This document shows positions 55,080 through 64,000 of a stretch of 64,000 nt of DNA, one piece after another (the first letter of the stretch is position 1; each line of letters opens with the position of its first letter). Origin of the DNA: Candidatus Paracaedibacter acanthamoebae. GTDB lineage: Bacteria > Pseudomonadota > Alphaproteobacteria > Paracaedibacterales > Paracaedibacteraceae. The notes beneath the pieces are model-generated. The model was given only the letters and a program-made list of their open reading frames with translations. It was not told where the DNA came from and did not search any database. The stretch covers positions 1,135,001 through 1,199,000 of the forward strand of contig NZ_CP008941.1 of assembly GCF_000742835.1 (NCBI RefSeq). The letters run 5' to 3'. Both the position numbers and the translations under genes were made by a program.

Positions 55080-57368
55080 TTATATACTCCAATTAAGCTG
55101 AACCATCGCTTGGTGATTACGTTGAGTGGGACCAAGCTCACCTTCATAAATGAGTGTTGCAGAGATCTTTTCATTTAGAAGAGCCGTTGCTCCGACACTT
55201 GGATTTACTAAGAGACGATGTTTATTCTTCGCCACCACCGTAAATTGTCCACCTTGACCGGCCAGGCTCGCGGTAATCTTTCGCTTTTTATTGAAGGTCG
55301 GCTGATAGATGGCCCCTACTTTAGCAAAGCTGTAGATAGAGGTATTCTCATTCCAATTCCATAATTTAGCCAATTGGAGGCCCGCCTTCCCTTGAGCAAC
55401 GGTACTATGATAGGCTTGAATGGTAAGGTTCTGAAGTCCCGCCCCTTTTTCTGTATATTTGTTTTCATGCAGATACAAAGTACTCCCACTGATATAAGGC
55501 GTCAACGTTGTTGCATTTGTCCACGCGATATCGCGCCCGATTTCGAGTACGCCACTAATGTGATGGCCATCGTGTTTTTGATGTGCAACAGCGGAAATGA
55601 CAGTCATGCTACGGTTACTTTTAAAACGGTGATGACCATAAGAAAGAGTACCATGAATATAGATCGGCTTTGTAGTCCACAATCCATATATCCCAAAGCG
55701 TGATGAATTAATGCTGCCCTTATCCCCATTAACTTTCATCTTATAGATGTTATGGACATAACTGGTGGTGACACCCACCTTAAAGTGAGGTGTTACAGCG
55801 CGATCTACACCAACGCTGGTACTATAGCTGTTACCGTCTAGGCCGCCTACAGAAATTCCTGCAGGATCAACCGTATTATCTTGACTAAAGCGCTCCCCGG
55901 ATCCTTGGATCCAAAATGTAACCTTATCCAAAGTAACCCGCGTAAAAGCAGGCAGGTGCTTGGGATCGGCACCTGGCACAATAGCATAAGCTGTTGTTCT
56001 ATCGTACAATTTAGAAGCAAATCGTTGATTAAAATTCTGCTTAAAAGAAACTAAATTAGCCCTTAGATTGGTGAGGGTCGCCGCTGCTTGTCCGGCGGCA
56101 TCGACCAATCGATCCATACTTGCCCAAGCAAAGGCATTGTTCAGATGATTTATTTCAGCGGTGCTGACCATCGCGGAAGTTTGAGCATTCGTCGCAGGGC
56201 TAAGCTCGTGTATTGCTTTCTTTAGATGAGTTTGATCTAGGTTATTAAGCATATTTGTCAAGGATTCTGGTGCATACTTGACAAGGTATTGTGCAACTGC
56301 GCCAGGATTGCCAGCATTCCAAAAAGTCGATAGAGGGTTAGGGCTAATGGTGAGGCGAACATTGCCACCAACACCATAAGTATATGCCATTTTATATTTT
56401 ATAGAGGTGCCGGTTGTTGTAACTGAAGCAAATGTTGTGCCATTGGGAATAGAACCTTGGAGAAGTGTATAAACAGTCCCCACCGCATAAGATCCGGTAG
56501 CCGCATCAATGATTAGATTGGCATTAGAAATATTAATATCAGTTGCTCCAGCGACAGTGAGATATTCAGAAGAACCGCCACTAGCAATTTTAGCTCCATA
56601 AGCAGCCCCTGAATTAAATGTTATTGACTTTACTGTTCCTGCTCCACTTAAGGTGGCGCCTGCATTAACGGTGACATCCGAACTCTCAAGAGAATCTGCA
56701 ACCGCTAACTCCCCCGCGGCAATTGTCGTGGTTCCCAAGAAGGTGTTGTTAAAGCCGCTCAGAGTCAGTTTTTCATTTCCTTGTTTTATAAGCAGACCAT
56801 TACCCGAAATTATATCTCTATATTCATAGGAAGATGGTGGATCAAAAACTATACTCCCCCATTATTAATTATATCGCCAGGGAGAGCGCCTGTCGTGGTA
56901 AAGGTACCGTTGTTAGTTATTATGCCAGAACCGGTTACCATACCTGCACTGTTCCAGATACCTTTAATAGTTATATTGCCGTCGTTATTTATTATACTAC
57001 CGTTCACACTGTTAAAAGTGAGATTTAGCCCGCACTCCAGAAGCGTACCCGCATTATTAATCAATGTTCCTTCCAGGAGAAAATTAAGGCCACTTATTTT
57101 TAAAGTGTTGTTATTAATCAGTGTAGCACCACTGGGTACGTTTGCGGACCCGTACTCTTTCTTCTACACCATTAACCGTATAGGTGTCGCCGCTATTGAC
57201 CTCTAACTGCATCGTCCTTCCTATTGAGAAGGAAGAGACAAGAAATATTATGATTAATGCATAGAAATAATGAAGGCTCTTATTCGTAGAAAATATAGGT
57301 AGCAAGCAAGACTTAAAAGAAGGTAGCTCAGTTTGAATGCGCAGGGTTAGATTACCTTGATTTTTCAT
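55080..57368 (-). pseudogene. Autotransporter, frameshifted twice
   Basis: The ATG at 57368 (GAGG upstream) opens a long leader with a hydrophobic stretch (YFYALIIIFLVSSFSIG) and the passenger start (MQLEVNSGDTYTVNG). The frame is lost near 57165 and resumes as SANVPSGATLINNNTLKISG. It is lost again near 56850 at a G-run and resumes through FNNTFLGTTTIAAGELAVAD. The C-terminal ~270 residues form an autotransporter beta-domain (VTLDKVTFWIQGSGERFSQD, DRAVTPHFKVGVTTSYVHN), ending MVQLNWSI. Two shifts make this a pseudogene, though the barrel domain is intact as a reading frame. Confidence 0.82.
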
Positions 57369-57679
57369 CTATAATCCTCAGGAGCAAGCAATAAGCATAT
57401 ATTTTTATGGTATCTTCACTATCCACAGAACGGAAAGCCTATTTATATTGGTTAACAATTACTAAACAAACATTTAATCTACAGAATTATGAGTTAGAAG
57501 CTATAAAGGGGATACATACTAGATTTTTCTAGTTTATAAAAAACACATAATTTGCTAAAAAAAAATACGGATAATATACTCTTAAAAATTAGAGTAATTT
57601 TCTGCAGCTGTTTCTTACCAACAGTACTTTTACTTATTTGAAAACAATAAAAATCAAGAATTACTCGAAAGTAGATAAA

Positions 57680-58294
57680 ATGAAAACCTGCAATCTTTCC
57701 ATGGAAAAAATTTCCTTTGAAAAGCATTTAGAAAACCTTAAATCTTGCCAAAATTGCACCCCCACCCTTCCACTGGGAGCGAATCCCATCGTTCAGCTTT
57801 CCCCCCAGGCAAAAATACTCATTATTGGACAAGCGCCTGGCACCAAAGCCCACTATACCAACCGACCTTTTAATGATCCCAGCGGGGATCGCTTACGGTC
57901 ATGGCTTAACCTGAGCCGCGAACAATTTTACAATGAAAAAGAACTTGCTATTATGCCGATGGGTTTTTGTTATCCCGGCCGTAATCCTAAGGGGGGAGAT
58001 CTCCCCCCTCCTTCTTGTTGTGCCCCTCTTTGGCATGCAAAAACGCTGGCTTTCCTGCCCAATATTCAGCTTACCCTTCTAATTGGCCAATACTCTCAAC
58101 GCTACTATTTGGGCACTAAACGTAAGAAAACCCTGACTGAAACAGTAAAATCATGGACAGAATATTTACCCACCTACTTTCCTCTTCCCCATCCAAGCTG
58201 GCGCAACAATGAGTGGTATAAAGCCAATAATTGGTTTGAAACAGAAGTTTTACCGGACCTCCATACCAGAGTGCAATCTATTTTAACGTCTTAA
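57680..58294 (+). CDS. Uracil-DNA glycosylase superfamily protein
   Basis: A 204-residue protein with the UDG fold signatures: ILIIGQAPGTKAHYTNRPF (GQAPG motif I), then DPSGDRLRSWL, GFCYPGR and the late HPSWRNNEWY (motif with His). Proteins of this kind (UdgX/YqfB-like single-domain group) remove uracil from DNA or bind it. The N-terminal Cys pair CQNC alone does not suffice for an iron-sulfur cluster. The start is chosen at ATG 57680; an upstream TTG (57638) or an ATG at 57701 are possible since no site is strong. Confidence 0.82.
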   Translation: MKTCNLSMEKISFEKHLENLKSCQNCTPTLPLGANPIVQLSPQAKILIIGQAPGTKAHYTNRPFNDPSGDRLRSWLNLSREQFYNEKELAIMPMGFCYPGRNPKGGDLPPPSCCAPLWHAKTLAFLPNIQLTLLIGQYSQRYYLGTKRKKTLTETVKSWTEYLPTYFPLPHPSWRNNEWYKANNWFETEVLPDLHTRVQSILTS

Positions 58295-58462
58295 TTCAAG
58301 TCTATTCGGTGGGGTTGCGAATAAGCCCCCTTCCATCCGAATCAATAATTTTTTGTTCGCGTATCTATATATAATTATCAAATCTCCATTCTTCTTAACT
58401 TAATATTAACCCCTCTCCTGTAAGGTGCTAATATTACATTTCAATAATTGAGGGGATATTAC

Positions 58463-59008
58463 ATGGATATTTTATCTTTTAAATATAGTGGAGCTTTTCT
58501 TATAATAAGTTTTTCCTTAATGAGTGCAGGGGATACATCAGAAGCTAATGGAGAAAACCCCACCCTTCCTTTACCTCAACAAGGTTATTCTGCGGCAGAC
58601 AAAAGAAAGATGCTGCAAAACTTAAAAGGGTTTGGTGAAACAAAAGAAAATAATATGGATCTCAAAAAACAATTGCCCACAGACAAAGTCCCTTTAAGTG
58701 CCAGCCTTCCAGCGGATACTTTTGATACTTTTGGAGCGGCTAACTCTCAAGGTCACCACGATACGACTGAGAACACTCAAGTAAACAATACTTTCCCCGC
58801 TGATCTTCCTTTACCATTAGGTGAAACTCTAGAAGAGGACCCCTTTTTCCCTTATCAAGACATCACCGGACAATTAAATGATCATCAAGATCCAAATATC
58901 CTCGCCATGCCTGAAAACAACAATCCACCCCAGAATTTTCAAAAAGTACATAGCTTTGAGGAAGAACAATTTGATTCTATGAGGACCCAAGAAACTTCTG
59001 TGCGCTAA
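58463..59008 (+). CDS. Secreted hypothetical protein (181 aa)
   Basis: The ATG at 58463 (GAGGGGAT upstream) opens a signal peptide (FKYSGAFLIISFSLMSAGD). The mature protein is polar and probably disordered, with Pro-rich stretches (ENPTLPLPQQGYSAADK, LPLPLGETLEEDPFFPYQDI). Nothing catalytic is visible and I recognise no family. A strong terminator follows (59024-59052). Confidence 0.65.
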   Translation: MDILSFKYSGAFLIISFSLMSAGDTSEANGENPTLPLPQQGYSAADKRKMLQNLKGFGETKENNMDLKKQLPTDKVPLSASLPADTFDTFGAANSQGHHDTTENTQVNNTFPADLPLPLGETLEEDPFFPYQDITGQLNDHQDPNILAMPENNNPPQNFQKVHSFEEEQFDSMRTQETSVR

Positions 59009-59023
59009 GAGTAAAATGAAAAG

Positions 59024-59052
59024 CTGAGGGGGAATAGGTTTACCCCCCTTAG
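59024..59052 (+). terminator. Rho-independent terminator
   Basis: CTGAGGGGG (59024-59032) pairs with CCCCCTTAG (59044-59052), with one G-U pair, followed by TCTTTTAATA. It ends the 181-residue gene. Confidence 0.7.
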
Positions 59053-59129
59053 TCTTTTAATATACCCCGATAAATGAGAGGATATTACATATTATAATAT
59101 AGGTGATGTGAATTTAAGGTATAAACCTT

Positions 59130-59573
59130 TTACTCCCATCCCTCTTCTTTTCGAATAATACTTTCTATTTCATCTGTCGTAAGATGGGTAAGATCTTTAT
59201 GAATTTCCTTTATCTCCAGACTATTCTTATGAAGCGTATCCATATGCTGATCCAAAAAAGCCCTAAATACTTTGACGAGTTTAGCCGGAGATATAAAATA
59301 TAGCTTAGAAAAACTTTTATCTTTAAGATTTTTTAAGATATAAGAAGAAATTTCGCGCACAAATATTTCCTTTTGTAACTCATGCCAATCCGTGGTGGGC
59401 TCATAAGCATGGTGTTCTGCAGTGCTCCACCCTCTGCCCGGTTTATCTCTCCCATGTTCATGGGTTAATTCATGGGTGTGACTAAAAGATGCTAGGTGTT
59501 GTAAAGGTGTAAAACGAGCATCCTTTACAAAGAATTTTGCAGTGGCCCCATCACATACTGCTAGTAAGATCAT
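59130..59573 (-). CDS. Host attachment protein family (baeRF-like)
   Basis: A 147-residue protein of the 'protein required for attachment to host cells' family (Host_attach). It begins LLAVCDGATAKFFVKDARFT, has the typical HGRDKPGRGWSTAEHHAYEP segment, EIFVREISSYILKNLK, LYFISPAKLVKVFRAFLD, and ends DLTHLTTDEIESIIR. Members share a release-factor-like (eRF1) fold. The family name reflects a plant-attachment phenotype; the biochemical role is unclear. No signal peptide, so it is cytoplasmic. It stands alone on the minus strand. Confidence 0.85.
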   Translation of the reverse strand: MILLAVCDGATAKFFVKDARFTPLQHLASFSHTHELTHEHGRDKPGRGWSTAEHHAYEPTTDWHELQKEIFVREISSYILKNLKDKSFSKLYFISPAKLVKVFRAFLDQHMDTLHKNSLEIKEIHKDLTHLTTDEIESIIRKEEGWE

Positions 59574-59912
59574 CCCTAATACCTCCTAGTTTAATTTATC
59601 TAAATTTATTTATACTCCTTCTAAAGCGCTATGGTGGACATTAAAATTATTCATTTTTAACCTGCTTGGTTAAGGTTTTGAAAGGTTATGCCTATTACAA
59701 AAATTATTCTTAGGGGGGGAATTATGACTAGCTTTAAATCGTATTGATACAATGGGCTTAAGGGAATAGTTATAAAATTGAAGAGGGACCTATTTAAGTC
59801 CCCCAACATTTTTTCAATATTTTCTTCTGATTTTAAAGAAGGCACCTCACATAAAGCTTGTCAGGCCCTCTTCATTATAGTGGGTGCAATAATACCGCTC
59901 TGCATCGTGCCC

Positions 59913-62123
59913 TTAATTAATATTAGGCCGCTCAGTCGATCGGTAATAAACAACACCAGGAGTGGTGCTCAGCGTTCCATAACCATTCGGTTCATAAGGG
60001 TGCCCTGTTATATCACCTAAGAACTGCTCCATAACACGTAAAATCATAAAACGATTTTCGGCTTTTGCAGGTACATGTCCTTCCTCAGCCATCGTTACAA
60101 ATTCAACATGATTACCAAGACCCACCATTTGTTTGTATAAAAATTCACTTTGCTGGGGCAAACAATTATTATCTTTGAGGCCTGCCATAAGAAGCATTTT
60201 TGTACCAGAACGATGGGTTAAATGGGTGGTTACAGAATTGGCCTTACGAATATCAACGGTATTACCAAACTGAAGAAGAGTATCTTCATTTTGATGGCAT
60301 GTTTTTCCTGCTTTAATATCTTCCATTTCTTTGACAAGATCAAACGGTCCATTAATAGCAATTGCAACATCAGTATATCCTTTGGTATAGGCAGCCACTG
60401 CTGCATAAGCACCAAAACTGTCACCTTTTACAATAGCTTTTGCTCCTAAACCTTTCGTTTTAGCCCAATCAATTGCCATCTTCACATCATCAATCACCTC
60501 ATACCAGTTTCCATCTGATGCATTTTGATAATTTGCACCGAACCCAGTAGAACCTCGAATATTTAAACGAAGATATGGAAAGCCGCGGCTGGTCCAAAAT
60601 TGTTGTTCCATATCCTGTTCATTAAATTCCCGATAATGAGGACCACCATGAACATCAATAATAAACCAACTGTTTGAATTAACGTTTTCTGGAACCGTAT
60701 AATATATAGGCATTTCAAACCGTGCATCTGCTGTTTTCACAATAGCATCTTGCTCTGGCGTTAGCTTCCCTAAGGAGATTTCAGTTTTAATCTCATTCAT
60801 AAAATAAGTAAGAAAGTTTTTAGAGAGGATCCGTTGGGCAATATCCCGCTGTTGGGGTGTTAAGGCATCAGAATATTTTTCTAAGAGATCAGAAAGCTGC
60901 TTTCCTCCTTCTACAATTTTCTTAATATTTAAATCCTTTAAAAATGGATAGATAGCATTCTTTTGTTCCTCATCCCATGAATATAAGGCTTGCAATAATT
61001 TACCCTGTGGACCAAGAGGGCCGGTGGAGCGGCAGTGTTCTTTTCTCTTTTCAAAATGCGTTCTATAGAAAAATATACCATCATAAATAGTTGCATCGTA
61101 GACATCCGATTTCAGCTCATCCACTTCATCATCGTTTAACAAAGGCCGTTCCATAGGCTTTTTACGCTTTAAGTCCACAACATATGGCACCCGCAATCCA
61201 TCACCTGCTGTCCGATAAAAAATAAGTAGACCATCTTCTAAAGAGTCGGAGAAAGAATACCTTAAGGAATTAGAGTTTACTGAATAAAGAATATCACCAA
61301 TTGAAATTGAACCGTCCTGATTTTCATTAACTTTCACAAAATCAAACTGGGGAGGGGCATAAGAAGATTGCGTTGCATATTTAAACTTATAAACGCCCTG
61401 TTCATCCGTTGAGGTAATTAAATTTGTTATTTTTGACTGAAAATTTAACACAGTCTGGTCTAAAAATTGCCTTGTTAACAGATTATAATAACGATACCGA
61501 TTTTGGCCATGATATTCACTTTCCAGTTTATAAAAACTTTCTTGTACAAGCAGCCGTTCCGGATTATTAATTTCTTCAATACTAAAATAGCAAGCTTCGA
61601 AATCGGCATTCTCAATTTTAAAATAATCTGAACTGTCCATATCCCAAATTAAACTTTCAGTATTTGTATAGCAACGACGATAATCACGGTTACTATCTTC
61701 TATGCCTCCATGCAGCAGCTCTTCAGATGGCTCCCCATATTCCACTTTTACAAAACGTGGTGATATAATTTCTGCATCAAAGAATATTTTCTTATCCATT
61801 GTTGGCAATGTAAATGTTGCCCCTGAAGTGACCGAGCCATCTTCATTAAGGTGCATAAATGTTAATGTTTGCTCCTCCTGCTTTAAAAATCAGCCCCCCA
61901 CTGTTAGGTCAAAAAACGGAGATTCGCCATGTATTTTTGAAAAATCTTTGACCTCATCAGCGCAAATCATACGACTTAATGGTGACTTTAGGTTTGGTGA
62001 ATTGATTATGGCGGATGAGTCAGTGACTGATTCCGCTGCAAGCAGGGAGAAAGCCCATATTGGAGTAAGAAGAGCTGTTATAGCATAGCCAATACTGAAG
62101 GGAGGTAAAAATAATTTAACCAT
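59913..62123 (-). pseudogene. Secreted prolyl oligopeptidase family protein with in-frame TGA
   Basis: Start ATG at 62123 with a signal peptide (PPFSIGYAITALLTPIWAFS). After ~77 residues an in-frame TGA (61890-61892) interrupts; the frame continues unchanged (FLKQEEQTLTFMHLNEDG) to 59913. The intact length would be 736, right for S9 prolyl oligopeptidases. The beta-propeller part has repeated ...YKFKYATQSS and VDLKRKKPME stretches, and the hydrolase domain has DVHGGPHYREF, the nucleophile Ser in GDSFGAYAA (Ser569 of the full frame), an Asp in AGLKDNNC and a His in EEGHVPAKAE. A restart at 61856 would give 647 residues without signal. TGA may stand for an original Trp (TGG). Confidence 0.75.
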
Positions 62124-62449
62124 TCAATAAGATACCTTTCTTTTTATCTATTCATATAATTTTAGGATCGGTTACTCCTAAACAGTTTATTCTGCAGCAA
62201 AAGGAGAAAACCGATTTTTTTAGGCATCAAAGTCCATTTATGCAGTTTTTAAAGTAAAAACTATTTTCTTCCTTTTGTTTTCGAAGATAAAAATTAAGTT
62301 AATATTAGCAGCCGCTTTTAACAAGTAAAAATCTTCAAATTTTATCTCCTACCCGACTATTTATTCCATCTAGAGATTAAGGGAATGTTTTACCTTCTTC
62401 TTGTTATCTAAAAATAATGATCACCTCAAGAAGATATTAAGAAATATGG
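62124..62449. other. Intergenic 326 bp, no gene seen
   Basis: An AT-rich spacer upstream of the prolyl oligopeptidase gene. Its left part should carry that gene's promoter. I see no repeat or RNA gene. Confidence 0.4.
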
Positions 62450-62734
62450 TCATAGAAGACTATATTTCCCCTGTTCGATTGCCTTATAATACTCGCTACA
62501 ACCGCTGATTTTCAAACTTTTCCTCGTTCCTACCGCCCCTTGGGGTTTTACATGGTTCATTATAAGGTTAATCGTTTCTAGTTCTCTTGCCTTTCGTGTG
62601 AAAGGCGCTGAATTGGAACAAGCGCCTACATCACACTTATTTATTTCTAGTACTTCAGCGGGCCGAGCGGTATCCCGACACATGATTGCGATAACGGTTA
62701 AAAACAATCCATAAGATAGAAAAAACTTTTTCAT
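62450..62734 (-). CDS. Small secreted hypothetical protein (94 aa)
   Basis: A signal peptide (FFLSYGLFLTVIAIM) with GGGAGG upstream of the start. The mature part has four Cys residues (NKCDVGACSNS, SGCSEYY and one in the signal region) and a basic middle (FTRKARELETINLIM). It lies 37 bases after the stop of the nuclease-like gene on the same strand, so they are probably one transcript. A partner or inhibitor of that protein is conceivable but not shown. No family recognised. Confidence 0.55.
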   Translation of the reverse strand: MKKFFLSYGLFLTVIAIMCRDTARPAEVLEINKCDVGACSNSAPFTRKARELETINLIMNHVKPQGAVGTRKSLKISGCSEYYKAIEQGKYSLL

Positions 62735-62771
62735 TTATTGCCTCCCAAGTGTTTTAAAATAGAAGCTATAA

Positions 62772-63527
62772 TCAATTATTGAAAAGGGCATTAAGCCAAG
62801 CAACTGTAACCATATCTAATGGAAGCTCGTTGCTATGGGGATCAAACCACTTCCCATGTTGATTAGCACCTGTCCGTATAAAAGGCCCCGCAACAAAACC
62901 AGCTTCCCCTTCTAAAGCATATACTTCAGAGTTTTTATCGGTTAGAGCATAAAACTGGAGACGGGCATCTTGCTTAGTATCGACTCTCAAGTTTCCTGTT
63001 CTAATGAAGTAAGCACCCTTATTAAGGGTTGTTTCTATGGTTAACGCTAATTGACGAGTACCGACATCCTTACTTTCCTTCATTTTATTTAAGGCATAAT
63101 TTAACCATGTCCGCGATCCCTGGCGCCCACTTTTAGGAGCACCTAACCTACTTTTAAATTCCGCTGCAGTAATACTTGCACTCTTCGACATTTTTGATTC
63201 ATGTAGAATGATTAAATCCTTTCCCTTAATTTTTGTAAAAGCCACCAAATCAATCCCATGCACTTTGTCATATTGAGCAAAATGAGTTTCAATCTTTTTA
63301 TCGGTCAGTAATTTTTTTACAAAATTTTCTCCACAGCCCCCAATATTTTGATTAAGAGGACAGGCCATACATTGCTGACATCCAGAGGCATTATTTAAAG
63401 AAATAACTTCAACGTCATCCAACCTGCCTGCCTCGACCGTGGATAATAAAACCGATATACCTGTCAGTAAGGCATAAGTATAAGAAGTTATTTTGGTGGA
63501 AAAAGGCATTTTTTTCTGAATAATCAT
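62772..63527 (-). CDS. Secreted PD-(D/E)XK nuclease-like protein (251 aa)
   Basis: The start has AAGGGGAA upstream and opens a signal peptide (KITSYTYALLTGISVLLST). A Cys cluster follows (GCQQCMACPLNQNIGGCG: Cys50, 53, 56, 65). The core then shows the order of PD-(D/E)XK nucleases: Glu67 in the first helix (GENFVKKLLTDK), Asp93 in HGIDLVAF and Glu110-x-Lys112 in LIILHESKMSK. KSGRQGSRTWLNYALNKM resembles the tail of toxin-type nucleases from polymorphic toxins. Together with the small gene downstream this could be a toxin with a partner. The catalytic call rests on three spaced residues. Confidence 0.65.
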   Translation of the reverse strand: MIIQKKMPFSTKITSYTYALLTGISVLLSTVEAGRLDDVEVISLNNASGCQQCMACPLNQNIGGCGENFVKKLLTDKKIETHFAQYDKVHGIDLVAFTKIKGKDLIILHESKMSKSASITAAEFKSRLGAPKSGRQGSRTWLNYALNKMKESKDVGTRQLALTIETTLNKGAYFIRTGNLRVDTKQDARLQFYALTDKNSEVYALEGEAGFVAGPFIRTGANQHGKWFDPHSNELPLDMVTVAWLNALFNN

Positions 63528-63844
63528 AAGATTCCCCTTAAGCTGATCTTTTTTTACAATAAATTATTGCTACTCTACCTTTAGAAAAGTTCTCCTCAAG
63601 AGAGCCCCCTAGGTTTTCATTAAAGCCCTTCTGTCAATAGGATATGCTTTAATTTTCACACCTTATTCATAAAAAAATTCTTTTCCTCTCGCTTAAATTT
63701 GCGTAAGGTAAGCACCTAAGTAAAGATTACGTAAATAAAAAAAGCTGAAAAAAATGTTAAACTTCCTTTTGGGTTTAACTGAATGGTTAAGTAAAATACT
63801 TTTTCAGCCCATTTAATTTTAACAGAGTATGTTATTTTCCGAAG
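63528..63844. promoter_or_regulatory. Divergent promoter region
   Basis: This 317-base AT-rich gap lies between the nuclease-like gene (-) and the regulator gene (+) and should carry both promoters. I see no other feature. Confidence 0.4.
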
Positions 63845-64000
63845 ATGATAGATAATCAAGAAGGTTTTTTAGACCGGACGTATATAAAACAACTTTATAC
63901 AATAAATGGTATTAAATTTAGCCAGCGCGAGATAGATATTATTGCCTGTCTCTTAAATGGAAGGGCTCCTAAAGGGATTGCCTCTTTCCTTTCCATTTCG
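63845..64000 (+). CDS. LuxR-type HTH regulator, start only (cut by window end)
   Basis: An ATG at 63845 opens a frame to the end of the window (52 codons). FSQREIDIIACLLNGRAPKG then IASFLSIS is the first half of a LuxR/GerE helix-turn-helix (LTxREx-E-V-L-xx-hh-x-G-xxxK-x-IA-x-L-x-hS). In most LuxR regulators this is C-terminal; here it starts about 25 residues in, so either it is a short stand-alone HTH or the domain order is unusual. The ribosome site is weak. Confidence 0.6.
   Translation, partial: MIDNQEGFLDRTYIKQLYTINGIKFSQREIDIIACLLNGRAPKGIASFLSIS

Noticed and set aside
50612-62123. TGA read as tryptophan (altered code, as in some endosymbionts)
   Set aside because: The integrase TGA replaces a probable Gly codon, the prolyl oligopeptidase one may replace Trp, and other genes use TGA as a natural stop. 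Independent nonsense mutations explain this better.

Overview
The window looks like low-GC DNA from an intracellular, protist-associated alphaproteobacterium. The Holosporales (Odyssella/Paracaedibacter-like) are my best guess. The reasons are AT-rich intergenic DNA, very many insertion sequences, many decayed genes, and a high share of Sec-signal proteins carrying eukaryote-like modules (F-box, Sel1, LRR, OTU-like, patatin, FG-GAP). The only clear housekeeping gene is dapF (49.6-50.4 kb). This placement is inference from gene content, not from a marker gene.

Layout. 0-9.6 kb: IS903-type (IS5 family) remnants, a secreted seven-repeat FG-GAP protein, a broken coiled-coil/membrane gene, an AbiE toxin-antitoxin pair with a decayed toxin, a truncated IS5 copy abutting an ISAs1 element, and two resolvase halves placed tail to tail. 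9.8-16 kb: a hybrid sensor kinase followed by IS110, IS6 and IS5 elements. 16-22.3 kb: a secreted F-box/Sel1 protein, an unknown secreted protein, a full IS5 copy and a two-gene secreted operon. 22.6-32.3 kb: an island bordered by two serine recombinases, with vapBC and a coupled operon of a secreted patatin phospholipase plus a 1934-residue protein (trypsin-like protease, Sel1-like region, NB-ARC NTPase, helical repeats, OTU-like cysteine protease). 32.7-36 kb: a secreted Sel1 / ADP-ribosyltransferase-like / LRR protein. 36.2-40.4 kb: an IS pile-up. 40.9-49.5 kb: csbD-chaB and a run of secreted proteins, including a class 3 lipase and a gene split by two homopolymer frameshifts. 49.6-53.1 kb: dapF, a tRNA-Thr-like sequence with a bad D-arm, a nonsense-mutated integrase and more IS copies. 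53.1-64 kb: a secreted F-box protein, a PAAR-like DUF4280 protein, an autotransporter pseudogene, a uracil-DNA glycosylase family protein, a host-attachment-type protein, a prolyl-oligopeptidase with an in-frame TGA, a secreted PD-(D/E)XK nuclease candidate with a small partner, and the start of a LuxR-type regulator.

How the genes fit together. Apart from transposition functions, most genes encode proteins that leave the cytoplasm, and several carry domains that act on eukaryotic targets (ubiquitin, phospholipids, possibly ADP-ribosylation). I read the region as an effector reservoir repeatedly rearranged by IS elements. The most striking unit is the patatin / trypsin-NB-ARC-OTU operon at 24.3-31.4 kb.
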